DNA of 40,471 bases from Rubrivivax sp. (GTDB lineage Bacteria; Pseudomonadota; Gammaproteobacteria; Burkholderiales; Burkholderiaceae_C): contig JAIXTY010000151.1 of NCBI GenBank assembly GCA_027483705.1, positions 1-40,471 on the forward strand. The letters are read 5' to 3'. A model generated the notes under the pieces. That model did not search any database. It was not told the DNA's origin and worked only from the letters and a program-made list of their open reading frames with translations. Of the stretch, positions 1 to 11,096 are shown in pieces. The stretch's first letter is position 1; each line of letters opens with the position of its first letter. Made by a program: the position numbers and the translations under genes.

Positions 1-995
1 AGCGCGTGGCCGAGCTGCTGTCGCGGGACGCCGACGCCCTGGCCGCCCTCGGTGAACGCCTGCGCCGCGAGCCCCCGCGCGGCGTGGTGACGCTGGCGCG
101 CGGCAGCTCGGACCATGCCGCCCAGCACGTGGCCTACCTCGTGATGGCGCGGCTCGGGCGGCTCGTGACCTCGCTGCCGCCCTCGCTGACCACGCTCTAC
201 GGCAGCCCGCTGCACGCCCAGGGCCTGCTGGCGCTGGCCTGGTCGCAGTCGGGGCGCAGTCCGGACCTCGTCGAGTCGATGCAGGCGCTGCGCCGTGGTG
301 GCGCGAACACGGTGGCGCTGGTCAACGACACGGCATCGCCGCTGGCCGCCGCGGCCAGCCAGGTGCTGGGGCTGCACGCCGGGCCCGAGCGCAGCGTCGC
401 GGCCACGAAGAGCGTGATCGCGCAGCTCGTGGCCGGCGCCCGGCTGCTGGCGGCCTGGCAGGCCGACGAGGCGCTCGCCGACGCCGTGTCGGCCCTGCCC
501 GCCGTGCTGGCCACGGCCGCCGCGGTGGACTGGTCGGACGCGCTGCCGCCGCTGCTGCAGGCCCGGCAGCTCTATGTCGTCGGGCGCGGGCCGGGCCTGG
601 CCGTCGCACAGGAGACGGCGCTCAAGTTCAAGGAGGTCTGCGGCATCCAGGCCGAGGCCTTCTCGGGGGCCGAGCTGGCCCACGGGCCGATGGCATTGGT
701 GCAGCCCGGCTGGCCGGTGCTGGTGCTCGCGCCGCGCGGGCCGGCGCAGCCGGGCCTGCTGGCCCTGGCCCGCGATCTGCACGCCCGCGGCGCCGTGGTG
801 CTGGCGGTCGTGCCCGAAGGCTCGAGCCCCACGGAAACCGGCCGCGTGCTCGCGGCGGTGCCGGCGGGGCACGCCGACCTCGACGCCATCGCGATGGTGC
901 AGAGCCTGTACCCGATGCTCGAACAGCTGGCCCGCCTGCGCGGCCGCGACCCCGACCATCCTCCGGGCCTGGCCAAGGTGACGCTGACGCGCTGA
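1..995 (+). CDS. SIS-domain glucosamine-6-phosphate deaminase-like protein (NagB-II type), 5' truncated
   Basis: The frame is open at the first base of the window and the first visible GTG (base 6) lies inside what reads as family sequence (VAELLSRDADALAAL), so I treat the N-terminus as cut off by the window edge. About 329 residues are visible. They hold two SIS sugar-isomerase domains: the first begins near VVTLARGSSDHA, the second near LYVVGRGPGLAVAQETALKFKEV, followed by AEAFSGAELAHGP. This resembles the isomerase half of GlmS without the glutaminase domain. In this family such proteins deaminate or isomerise glucosamine-6-phosphate in amino-sugar use, often beside nagA and nagE. That neighbourhood would lie upstream and cannot be seen. 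The SIS fold is clear, but the exact substrate is inferred and an AgaS-like activity remains possible. Confidence 0.8.
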   Translation, partial: RVAELLSRDADALAALGERLRREPPRGVVTLARGSSDHAAQHVAYLVMARLGRLVTSLPPSLTTLYGSPLHAQGLLALAWSQSGRSPDLVESMQALRRGGANTVALVNDTASPLAAAASQVLGLHAGPERSVAATKSVIAQLVAGARLLAAWQADEALADAVSALPAVLATAAAVDWSDALPPLLQARQLYVVGRGPGLAVAQETALKFKEVCGIQAEAFSGAELAHGPMALVQPGWPVLVLAPRGPAQPGLLALARDLHARGAVVLAVVPEGSSPTETGRVLAAVPAGHADLDAIAMVQSLYPMLEQLARLRGRDPDHPPGLAKVTLTR

Positions 996-1073
996 GCCGG
1001 CGGGCGGCGTCACCGCTCCCTCCGGTAGCCCTGGCGCCACGCGGCCAACGGGCGACCCCTACACTGCCGGCCC

Positions 1074-1439
1074 ATGCGCCGCTGGCTCGCCCTCATCCTG
1101 CTCGTGCTGCTGCCGCTCCAGGCCACCTGGGCCGCGGCGGCGCGCTACTGCGAGCACGCGGCCGGCGCCGGGGCCACGCACGTCGGTCACCACGATCACG
1201 GGGCGCACGGCCACGCCACGCCGGCCGCCGATGACACCGGCGCCGAGGGCGACGCCCCGACGTCGGACACGGCGCCCGACTGCGGCCACTGCCACGGTCT
1301 GGGCAGCGGCCTGGTCGACCGGGCCGCGACGGCCTGGGCGCCCCAGGTGGCCGATGCGCCGGCCGCGCCGGCCGATCGGCGCCAGGCCGATCACGCACCC
1401 GAGCAGCCCGAACGCCCGCAGTGGGCGCGCCTCGCCTGA
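1074..1439 (+). CDS. czcI: CzcI-like His-rich periplasmic protein of a metal-efflux operon
   Basis: This 121-residue protein starts with a clear signal peptide (RRWLALILLVLLPLQATWAAAA). The mature part is rich in histidine, with a GHHDHGAHGHA run and a CGHCHG motif, and ends in an Ala/Pro-rich tail. That layout matches the CzcI family, small exported proteins encoded first in cobalt-zinc-cadmium efflux operons and thought to affect metal sensing or induction. It lies 128 bp before the czcC-like gene on the same strand. The stop codon sits inside a strong hairpin described separately. The symbol rests on layout and motifs, since His-rich proteins diverge quickly. Confidence 0.7.
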   Translation: MRRWLALILLVLLPLQATWAAAARYCEHAAGAGATHVGHHDHGAHGHATPAADDTGAEGDAPTSDTAPDCGHCHGLGSGLVDRAATAWAPQVADAPAAPADRRQADHAPEQPERPQWARLA

Positions 1440-1534
1440 TCGGCGAGGCGGGCTTCTCCCAGCCCTGAAGACGTCCGCGCAGGTCGCGCGGACGCCCCTG
1501 AGCCACGCGACCTTGTGGTCGCCCCTCGCCGATC
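1428..1534 (+). promoter_or_regulatory. Candidate structured RNA with alternative pairings between czcI and czcC
   Basis: Several perfect helices can be drawn by hand. A local hairpin pairs 1428-1436 with 1442-1450 (9 bp) around the czcI stop codon. A competing long-range helix pairs 1438-1448 with 1524-1534 (11 bp, no mismatch) using the same GGCGAGG strand. Inside it lie hairpins 1450-1454/1461-1465, 1472-1480/1486-1494 (9 bp) and 1507-1512/1517-1522. The loop strand 1481-1487 can also pair with 1507-1513, giving a second exclusive choice. The region is non-coding between two metal-export genes. High GC makes chance hairpins common, so a regulatory role is inference. Confidence 0.4.
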
Positions 1535-1567
1535 TCCCGTGTGTCGATCTCAACACTGGAGCATCGG

Positions 1568-2824
1568 ATGCATCCGAGAAGACGAACAGCGATTCCCTGG
1601 CGGCAGGCCCTGCTGGCCGCGCTGCTGGCGGGCATCGGCCCGGGCGCATCGGCGCAGGCCATCGCCACGGCCAACCCGCCGCCCAGCCTGAAGGACCTCT
1701 TCGAGGCCGCCTGGGCCCTGCAGCCTGAGGCCCAGGCCCTGCAGGCCCGCCGCGACGCCGCACGGGCCCAGCAGCGCGCCGCCGGGGCCTGGACCCCGGA
1801 GCCCCCGGCCGTGGAAGCCCGCCACCGCACCGACCGGATCACCGGCAACGACGGCGCGCGCGAGCTGGAGGTGGGCATCGCCGTGCCCCTGTGGCTGCCG
1901 AACGAGCGCCGCGGCGCTGGTGCGCTGGCCGACGCCGCGCTGGCCGCTGCCGACAGCCGCGCCCGCGCGGCCCGCTGGCGACTCGCCGGCTCGGTGCGCG
2001 AGCTGTGGTGGCAATGGCAGCGTGCCACCGTCGACGTGGACATCACACGCGCCCAGCTCGACAGCGCACGGCGCATCGCGGCCGATGTGGCACGCCGCGC
2101 CAAGGCCGGCGAGCTGGCGCGCGCCGACCAGCACCAGGCCGACAGCGCCGTGGCGGCCGCGGAGGCGGCCGTGGCCCAGGCCGAGTCGGCGGCCACGGCG
2201 GCGCTTCAGCCGCTGAAGGCGCTGTCCGGCCTGCCGATCGCCGGCGCGCCCGAAGTCGTGGCCGAGCCGGAACCCGGCGCCGCCGAGGCACCCGACCACC
2301 CTGCTCTCCTCGACCTGCAGGACCGCACGACCCTCGCCGAGCGGTCGGCGGCGCTGGCGGCCACGCAGTCACGCGCCAACCCCGAACTGGCCGTGGCCGC
2401 CACGCGCGACCGTGGCACAGCGGGCGAGCGCTACGGCCAGACCGTGACGCTGGCCCTGCGCATCCCCTTCGGCGGCGGCCCGCGCCACGAGTCCCGCGTG
2501 GCCGCGGCGCGCGCCGAGGCCACCGAGGCCCAGGCCCAGCTGGCGCTCGACCGCGCCCGGCTGCAGGCGGAGCGCGAGGCCGCCGTCGCCCGCGTCGAAG
2601 CGGCACGGCGGCAGCTGGCCGCGGCCGAACGCCGCGCCACGCTGGCTCGCGAGACCCGCGGCTTCTTCGAGAAGTCCTTCCGCCTGGGCGAGACCGACCT
2701 GCCCACCCGCCTCCGCCTCGAGGCCGAGGCCACCGAATCAGAGCGTCAGGCCGCCCGCAGCCGCATCGAGCTGGCCGCCGCGATCTCGGCCTGGCGCCAG
2801 GCCCTGGGCCTGCTGCCGCCGTGA
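1568..2824 (+). CDS. czcC: CzcC-like outer membrane efflux protein (TolC family)
   Basis: Start chosen at ATG 1568, with CTGGAG about 7 bases upstream; the track start at GTG 1541 adds nine residues before the signal peptide and overlaps the leader RNA. The 418-residue product begins with a basic N-terminus and a hydrophobic signal (ALLAALLAGIGPGASAQA). It continues as long Ala/Arg/Glu-rich helices with internal duplication, as in TolC-type outer membrane factors, including a conserved-looking VTLALRIPFGGG segment. In the family three copies form an outer-membrane and periplasmic channel that docks with an RND pump and adaptor. The adaptor and pump genes follow directly. Metal specificity cannot be read from this subunit. 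Confidence 0.85.
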   Translation: MHPRRRTAIPWRQALLAALLAGIGPGASAQAIATANPPPSLKDLFEAAWALQPEAQALQARRDAARAQQRAAGAWTPEPPAVEARHRTDRITGNDGARELEVGIAVPLWLPNERRGAGALADAALAAADSRARAARWRLAGSVRELWWQWQRATVDVDITRAQLDSARRIAADVARRAKAGELARADQHQADSAVAAAEAAVAQAESAATAALQPLKALSGLPIAGAPEVVAEPEPGAAEAPDHPALLDLQDRTTLAERSAALAATQSRANPELAVAATRDRGTAGERYGQTVTLALRIPFGGGPRHESRVAAARAEATEAQAQLALDRARLQAEREAAVARVEAARRQLAAAERRATLARETRGFFEKSFRLGETDLPTRLRLEAEATESERQAARSRIELAAAISAWRQALGLLPP

Positions 2825-2864
2825 GCGCCACGACCGCACCCACCACGCCAACCGAATCCCGATC

Positions 2865-3425
2865 ATGAAGCTCCTCTCCACCCTGGCCGTGCTGCTGATC
2901 AGCTTGGCCACCACCTGGCCGGGCGCCGCACAGGCCGGCCCCGGCCACGACCATGACCATGGCGCCGCCGCGTCCGCACCCGGCGGGCCGGCGCTGCCGC
3001 GCTTTGCCGCCGTCTCCGAAGCCTTCGAGCTGGTCGGCGTGCTCGACGGCAAGCTGATCACGCTGTACCTGGATCGTGCCGCCGACAACACGCCCGTCAC
3101 CGGGGCGAAGATCGAGCTCGAGATCGCCGGCACGAAGTTCAAGGCCGAGGCGCACGACGACACCTATGACGTGCTGCTCCCCGAGGTACCGAAACCCGGC
3201 GTCCTGCCCATCACCGCCACGGTGACCGCCGGCGCCGAGATGGACCTGCTGGCCGGTGAGCTCGAGCTGCCCGAGGACGCGCCGGCCGGCGAGGCCGCAC
3301 ACAGCCACGCCTGGACCGAATACGCGGGTTGGGCCGCAGCCGCGCTGGCTGCACTGGCCGTCCTCGTCTTCCTGGGCCGCCGCGTCGCGGCCCGCCGCCA
3401 AGGCCAGGCCGGAGCCGCTGCATGA
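2865..3425 (+). CDS. Membrane-anchored His-rich accessory protein of the czc-type operon
   Basis: A 186-residue protein with a signal peptide (LLSTLAVLLISLATTWPGAAQA) and a His-rich mature N-terminus (GPGHDHDHG). A probable beta-sandwich domain follows (FELVGVLDGKLITLYLDRA to about ITATVTAG), then a C-terminal membrane helix (AAAALAALAVLVFLGRR) with a basic tail. I infer a periplasmic domain tethered to the inner membrane. The central domain resembles the small protein at 7726-8106. Its stop overlaps the czcB-like start by ATGA, so the two are probably translated together. I know similar unnamed proteins from Burkholderiales metal operons but no defined function. Metal binding is suggested only by the histidines. 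Confidence 0.7.
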   Translation: MKLLSTLAVLLISLATTWPGAAQAGPGHDHDHGAAASAPGGPALPRFAAVSEAFELVGVLDGKLITLYLDRAADNTPVTGAKIELEIAGTKFKAEAHDDTYDVLLPEVPKPGVLPITATVTAGAEMDLLAGELELPEDAPAGEAAHSHAWTEYAGWAAAALAALAVLVFLGRRVAARRQGQAGAAA

Positions 3426-4546
3426 ACACCCATCGCCTCTTCAAGCTGGGCGCGCTGGTCCTGGCCCTCGGCGCGGCCACGGGCTTGCACGCGCCGGTGC
3501 AGGCCGGCCCCGGACACGACCATGGCGACGCCCCCGCGGCCCCCAGCGCCAACGGCCCGCAGCGCCTGCCGGATGGCAGCGTGTTCCTGCCCAAGGCGGC
3601 GCAGCGCCAGCTGGGCGTGCGCACGCTGCCCACCGAGGCGGCCGCGCTGCCGCGCTCGTTCGAACTGAACGGCCTGGTGGTGATGGACCCCAACGCCGGC
3701 GGCAAGGTGCAGCCGCTGAACGCCGGCCGCATCGAGCCCGGGCCGCGTGGCCTGCCCAACCCCGGGCAGGCGGTGCGCCAAGGCGAGGTGCTGGCCTACG
3801 TCGTGAGCTCGGCCTCGCCCATCGAGCAAGCCAGCCAGGCCGCGCAGCGGGCCGAGTGGCGGGCCGCGCAGTCGCTGGCCGACAAGCGCGTCGCGCGGCT
3901 GAAGGAGCTGGCCGACACGGTGCCGCGCAAGGACATCGAGGCCGCCGAGAGCGAGGCCCGGAGCCTGGCCGAGCGCCTCGCGGCGCTCGGCACGGGCCTG
4001 GCCCCGCGCGAGGCGCTGGTCGCGCCGGTCTCGGGCGTCATCGCCTCGGCCCACGTCGTCTCGGGGCAGGTCGTCGATGCGCGCGAGGTGCTGTTCGAGA
4101 TCGTCGACCCGGCGCGCCTGCGCATCGAGGCGCTGGCCTTCGATGCCGCCATCGCCACCGACGTGGGCAGCGCGAGCATCGCCATCGGCAGCGAGCGTGT
4201 GCCGCTGGTCTTCGTCGGCGCCGCGCGCAGCCTGCGCGAGCAGGCGCTGCCGCTGGTGTTCCGCGCCCAGGGCCGGCCGCTGGCGGCGCTGGCCGTGGGC
4301 CAGCCGGTGCGCGTGTTCGTGCAGGGCCGGACGACGGTGCAGGGCATCGCGGTGCCTTCAGCCTCGCTGATGCGCAACCCGGCCAACCAGACCATCGTCT
4401 GGGTGAAGGCGGCCCCGGAGCGCTTCGAGCCACGCGTGGTGACCACCGTGCCGCTGGACGGCGTGCGCGTGGTGGTGACCTCGGGCCTGAAGGCCGGGGA
4501 CCGCGTCGCCACGCAGGGCGCCACGCTGATCAACCAGGTCCGCTGA
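3422..4546 (+). CDS. czcB: CzcB-like RND efflux periplasmic adaptor subunit
   Basis: Start is ATG 3422, overlapping the upstream stop; the track start at 3329 runs into the preceding gene. The 374-residue product has a signal peptide ending near VQAGPGHDHGD, so the mature N-terminus is His-rich like its neighbours. It then shows the adaptor pattern: a first barrel-sandwich half (GGKVQPLNAGRIEPGP), an alpha-helical hairpin (IEQASQAAQRAEWRAAQSLA), the second half (LVAPVSGVIASAHVVSGQVV) and a beta-barrel and membrane-proximal region ending GLKAGDRVATQGATLINQV. Adaptors of this family link the inner-membrane RND pump to the outer-membrane channel and may deliver metal to the pump. The czcA-like gene starts 12 bp downstream. 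Confidence 0.85.
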   Translation: MNTHRLFKLGALVLALGAATGLHAPVQAGPGHDHGDAPAAPSANGPQRLPDGSVFLPKAAQRQLGVRTLPTEAAALPRSFELNGLVVMDPNAGGKVQPLNAGRIEPGPRGLPNPGQAVRQGEVLAYVVSSASPIEQASQAAQRAEWRAAQSLADKRVARLKELADTVPRKDIEAAESEARSLAERLAALGTGLAPREALVAPVSGVIASAHVVSGQVVDAREVLFEIVDPARLRIEALAFDAAIATDVGSASIAIGSERVPLVFVGAARSLREQALPLVFRAQGRPLAALAVGQPVRVFVQGRTTVQGIAVPSASLMRNPANQTIVWVKAAPERFEPRVVTTVPLDGVRVVVTSGLKAGDRVATQGATLINQVR

Positions 4547-4558
4547 GCGGGAGCCCTC

Positions 4559-7678
<3,120 letters not shown>

Positions 7679-7725
7679 ACCCGACCTCAACTTCTTCCCG
7701 CCCCCACCCTGCCGAAAGGAATCCC

Positions 7726-8106
7726 ATGAAGACGCCGCTCCTTGCTGTCACCACGATCGCTTTCACCCTGGCCCTGGCCGGCGCCGCCCACGCCGGTGGC
7801 ACACACGACCACACGCCCAAGCACGGCGGCGTGGTGGTCGAAGTCAAGGACATGGACTACGAACTGGTGGCCAAGGCCAACGTGATCCAGCTCTACCTGC
7901 GCGACCACGGCAAGAAGGTCGACATCACCAAGGCCAGCGCGAAGCTCACGCTGCTGACCGGCTCCGAGAAGCAGGAGGTCGAGCTCAAGCCCGTGGGCGA
8001 CAAGCTGGAGGCCACCGGCAGCTTCAAGGTGGGCAAGGGCACCAAGGCGGTGGCCGTGGTGACGGTCCAGGGCAAGCCGGCTACGGCGCGCTTCACGCTG
8101 CCCTGA
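7726..8106 (+). CDS. Small periplasmic His-containing protein of the czc-type operon
   Basis: This 126-residue gene is hidden in the long shadow ORF 3256-8106 and has no line of its own in the track. ATG 7726 is preceded by GAAAGGA about 6 bases upstream, a good ribosome site. The product has a signal peptide ending in AGAAHA and a mature start GGTHDHTPKHGGVVVEV. The compact beta-rich domain contains YELVAKANVIQLYLRD and ends in ATARFTLP. There is no membrane anchor, so it is probably soluble in the periplasm. The YELV...QLYL...A stretch matches the central domain of the protein at 2865-3425, which suggests a shared fold. A role in metal binding or handover is inferred from context. Confidence 0.75.
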   Translation: MKTPLLAVTTIAFTLALAGAAHAGGTHDHTPKHGGVVVEVKDMDYELVAKANVIQLYLRDHGKKVDITKASAKLTLLTGSEKQEVELKPVGDKLEATGSFKVGKGTKAVAVVTVQGKPATARFTLP

Positions 8107-8161
8107 GGCGCCGGCCCTGCGCGGGCGTAGGCTGGCGGGAGGCTTGAAGCCGTGAGCGAGC

Positions 8162-9067
8162 TCACCGCTGCGGTGATTCGGCGGCACGCTCGGCCGCCAG
8201 AAGCTGCTCCACCAGAGGGTGCGGGATGCCGCGGCGGGGTCGGATGGCGTAGACGTTCTCCCGGATCTCCTCGCACCGCCCCAGCAGCCGCAACCCAGCC
8301 AGCACGCCCAGCGGGTCGACGCCCAGCCGGCTGACCGGGAACACCCCCAGGCCCTGGGCCGCGAACACGGCCATCAGCGCGCTGTCCTCGAACTCGCCGG
8401 CCAGGCGCGGCCTGATGCCCTGGTCCTCGAACCAGCGATCGATCGAGCTGCGCACCACCGAGTGCGTGGTGGGCAGCAGCACCGGCAGCTCCGACAGGCT
8501 GGCCGCCAAGGGCCGCCCCCGCGCCCGGCGCACCAGGCTGCCGTGGCCGTACCAGTCCACGGCCGACGAGGCCAGCCGTTCGCTCTGCACCCGCAGGGCC
8601 GGGTTCGGCGGCGCCGGGCGATCGGCCAGCACCAGGTCGAGGTGGTGCAGCGCCAGCTGCGCGAGCAGCTGCTCGAACTCGCCGTCGTGGCAGACCAGGT
8701 GCAGGTCGGGCGTCTGCAGCGCCGGCCGCAGGATCGCCCGCGCCGCGAGCTTGGAGATGCCGTCCGAGAAGCCCACCGCGAGGCGGACCGATCGACGCCC
8801 GGCCGCGTCCCGCACGGCCACCGGCAACGCCTGCCCGATGCGGAAGATCTCCTCCGCCCGCGAGAACGCGGCCTCGCCGGCCTCGGTCAGCAGCACGCGG
8901 CGGCCCTCGACCTTCAGCAGCTGGTGGCCGAGCGCGCGCTCCAGTTCCTTCACCTGGGCACTCACCGTCTGCACGGCCATGTCCAGCCTGGCCGAGGCCT
9001 TGGCGAAGCCCCCCTCCTTGGCCACGACCCAGAAGTAGTGCAGGTGCCGGTAGTTGAGCGAGCTCAT
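8162..9067 (-). CDS. nhaR: NhaR-like LysR-family transcriptional regulator
   Basis: A 301-residue protein with the LysR layout. An N-terminal winged helix-turn-helix (LNYRHLHYFWVVAKEGGFAKASARL, then VQTVSAQVKELERALGHQLL) is followed by a linker helix and a substrate-binding domain with SVRLAVGFSDGISKLAA. The phrase LNYRHLHYFWVVAKEGG is characteristic of NhaR, the sodium/pH-responsive activator of Na+/H+ antiporter genes. No antiporter is next to it. Instead the divergent neighbour is a TerC-family gene, so the local target may be terC. The intergenic space holds a 15 bp palindrome containing a T-N11-A motif, as expected for a LysR-type binding site. Confidence 0.8.
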   Translation of the reverse strand: MSSLNYRHLHYFWVVAKEGGFAKASARLDMAVQTVSAQVKELERALGHQLLKVEGRRVLLTEAGEAAFSRAEEIFRIGQALPVAVRDAAGRRSVRLAVGFSDGISKLAARAILRPALQTPDLHLVCHDGEFEQLLAQLALHHLDLVLADRPAPPNPALRVQSERLASSAVDWYGHGSLVRRARGRPLAASLSELPVLLPTTHSVVRSSIDRWFEDQGIRPRLAGEFEDSALMAVFAAQGLGVFPVSRLGVDPLGVLAGLRLLGRCEEIRENVYAIRPRRGIPHPLVEQLLAAERAAESPQR

Positions 9068-9088
9068 GTCGTCGCAGTCCTGTGCAGG

Positions 9089-9103
9089 TTCGGAAAAACC
9101 GAA
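9089..9103. promoter_or_regulatory. Palindrome with T-N11-A motif, candidate LysR-type operator
   Basis: TTCGG-AAAAA-CCGAA is a perfect inverted repeat in the divergent spacer between the nhaR-like start (9067) and terC (9186). Its core TCGGAAAAACCGA fits the T-N11-A consensus of LysR-type regulators. It is also a local A-rich patch in GC-rich sequence. Binding is inferred from motif and position only. Confidence 0.45.
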
Positions 9104-9185
9104 GTAGCCGTCATGTTAGGTGCGCTTGAGGCGAAGCCCGCGCCTCACCATCATCCGCGGCTTCGCAACCTCTCTTCGGGAACCC

Positions 9186-10238
9186 GTGGACTTCCTCTTC
9201 ACCGCCTGGCTCGGCATGCCCGTCTGGATCTGGCTGGCCTTCATCGCCGTCGTGCTGGCCATCCTGGCCTTCGACCTGGGCGTGATGAACCGCGAGGCGC
9301 ACGAGATCGGCGTGCGCGAGTGCCTGAACATGTCGGCGCTGTACATCGGCCTCGGCCTGGCCTGGGCCGGCGCGGTGTACTGGATCTACTACACCTACTC
9401 CGGCACCAGCTCGGTCGACCCGCAGATCGCCGCCGCCACCGAACCCGGCGAGCGCGCCTGGACGGCCGTGCAGCTCTACACCACCGGCTACCTGGTGGAG
9501 AAGACGCTGGCGCTGGACAACGTGTTCATCATCTCGATGATCTTCACGTACTTCGCGGTGCCGCGCGAGTACCAGCACCGCGTGCTGTTCTGGGGCATCC
9601 TGGGTGTCATCGTGCTGCGCGCCGTCATGATCGGCCTGGGTGCCGCGCTGGTGATGGAGTTCGCGTGGGTCATGTACCTGTTCGCCGTCATCCTGATCGC
9701 CACCGGCGTGAAGATGATCGTGATGATGGACAGCAAGCCGGACATCGAGAACAACCCGGTGCTGAAGTTCCTGCGCAAGCGCCTGCGCGTGACCGAGCAG
9801 CTGCACGGCCAGGCCTTTCTCGTGCGCCAGCCCGACCCCCGTACCGGCAAGACGGTGCTGTGGGCCACGCCCCTCTTCCTGTGCCTGGTGCTGGTGGAGA
9901 TCGCCGACCTGGTGTTCGCCATCGACTCGGTGCCGGCGATCTTTGCCATCACGCCCGACGCCTTCATCGTCTACACGAGCAACATCTTCGCCATCCTGGG
10001 CCTGCGCGCGCTGTACTTCGCGCTGGCGGCGGTGGTGCACCGCTTCCACTACCTGAAGTACGCGCTGGCGATCGTGCTGATCTTCATCGGCGCCAAGATC
10101 TTCCTGGGCGACTGGCTGTTCGACGGCAAGGTGCCCGCGGCGCTGAGCCTGTCGGTGACGGCGGGCCTGCTGGCCGGCGGCATCCTGTTCTCGCTGTGGA
10201 AGACGCGGCGGGGTGCCGCGAACACGGAGGAGCGTTGA
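9186..10238 (+). CDS. terC: TerC-family integral membrane protein
   Basis: I place the start at GTG 9186 (DFLFTAWLGMPVWIWLAF), where family proteins usually begin; the track start at 9120 adds a basic, non-membrane leader. The 350-residue product has about nine hydrophobic segments and the TerC signatures LAFDLGVMNREAH, LVEKTLALDNVFI and VEIADLVFAIDSVPAIFAIT, whose acidic residues in membrane helices are typical. TerC/Alx proteins are linked to tellurite resistance and, in more recent work on the family, to manganese export. The divergent NhaR-like regulator is the obvious candidate controller. I looked for a yybP-ykoY type manganese riboswitch in the leader and did not find its conserved core. 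Confidence 0.85.
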   Translation: MDFLFTAWLGMPVWIWLAFIAVVLAILAFDLGVMNREAHEIGVRECLNMSALYIGLGLAWAGAVYWIYYTYSGTSSVDPQIAAATEPGERAWTAVQLYTTGYLVEKTLALDNVFIISMIFTYFAVPREYQHRVLFWGILGVIVLRAVMIGLGAALVMEFAWVMYLFAVILIATGVKMIVMMDSKPDIENNPVLKFLRKRLRVTEQLHGQAFLVRQPDPRTGKTVLWATPLFLCLVLVEIADLVFAIDSVPAIFAITPDAFIVYTSNIFAILGLRALYFALAAVVHRFHYLKYALAIVLIFIGAKIFLGDWLFDGKVPAALSLSVTAGLLAGGILFSLWKTRRGAANTEER

Positions 10239-10614
10239 CCATGGCCTCGCGAGATCAGGGCGGATCCCGACCACGCTCGGGCAGGCCCCGTCAACGGTCA
10301 GTTCTCCAGCCCGTGGCCGCGTCCTTCGCGCAGGTTTCCGCCTTCGGGCGCGGCATTCGCCGCCCAGCCCCCATGAAGCCACGGTGGCCTTAAGCCCACC
10401 GTGGCGGACCCGGCCCAGAGCCAGACGACCCGACCATCAGCAAGGCATTCCTGGGATGTTGATGCGGCCCTGGCGCGGCAGCGCGTAGTCTCGTCACCCC
10501 TGCCGCCGACCCGCCCGCCATGAAGCCCCTCACCGCCGCCTCTGACTTTGGGGCCGCGGCTGTCCGGCCCGGGGCGTCGGGGCCCGGGTCACAGGCACTC
10601 GGGGAAGCGGGCCG
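10239..10614. other. Intergenic stretch with one strong hairpin
   Basis: No convincing gene is seen in these 376 bases; the frames that cross it have the skewed composition of shadow ORFs. The main structure is a perfect 10 bp stem, GCCACGGTGG at 10378-10387 with CCACCGTGGC at 10396-10405 and an 8 base loop. A 32-codon ORF (10520-10618) overlaps the next small ORF by ATGA but has no ribosome site or recognisable product. Confidence 0.5.
10378..10405 (+). terminator. Hairpin downstream of terC, possible terminator
   Basis: The 10 bp perfect stem with 8 base loop lies 140 bp after the terC stop. There is no run of T after either arm, so it is not a classic intrinsic terminator; it could stabilise a 3' end, act with Rho, or be a dispersed repeat unit. 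Confidence 0.3.
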
Positions 10615-10908
10615 ATGAACCTGGCCCGCGTCTGGTGGATCGGGCTCGTCCTGGCCCTGGGGCTGGCCCTGCTCGCGCGCCCCGCCACCGCGCCGCCGGC
10701 CCCCGACTACACACAGTTCGACCGCGCACCGGGCGCCGGCCACGAACAGCTGCACCGGCCCAGCGGCAGCGCCACCGCGTGGCGGGGCCAGCGTCGCGAG
10801 CTCGCCATCGGGCAGACCATCAGCGCCGGCACGACCTGGCAGCCTGACCACGCCACCCTGAACCTGCCGCCGGCACTGCCGGCACCCGAGAGCGCGCCGG
10901 CGCCGTAG
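10615..10908 (+). CDS. Doubtful small ORF with one N-terminal membrane helix
   Basis: A 97-codon ORF beginning MNLARVWWIGLVLALGLALLARPAT, a clear hydrophobic segment or signal, then a Pro/Ala-rich region (YTQFDRAPGAGHEQLH, GQTISAGTTWQPDHA) with no family I recognise. There is no strong ribosome site. A GC-rich hairpin (10909-10914 with 10920-10925) follows the stop. It lies 188 bp before secDF on the same strand. It may be a real small secreted or membrane protein or a chance ORF in high-GC DNA; the plausible signal is the only positive argument. Confidence 0.35.
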   Translation: MNLARVWWIGLVLALGLALLARPATAPPAPDYTQFDRAPGAGHEQLHRPSGSATAWRGQRRELAIGQTISAGTTWQPDHATLNLPPALPAPESAPAP

Positions 10909-11096
10909 CCCGCCACCGCGGCGGGGCCTGCTGCCACCGGCGATGCCCAGGTCCGCTCGGTCTGTGCACCGGCGCGGGGCTGCCGCGATCCCCCCGCAGC
11001 GGCCTGACGCCAGCGCGCCCGCGGCGCGCCAAAGCGGATCCACCTTCAACGGCGCTCGCCGGGCATCGCCCTGCGGGCGCCCATCCGACCTTGCCC

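Noticed and set aside
9068-9185. yybP-ykoY manganese riboswitch before terC
   Set aside because: The conserved core sequence of that motif could not be found in the leader; only a short palindrome is present.
10520-10618. 32-codon ORF overlapping the 97-codon ORF by ATGA
   Set aside because: No ribosome site, no recognisable product, and ATGA overlaps occur by chance; kept only as a note.
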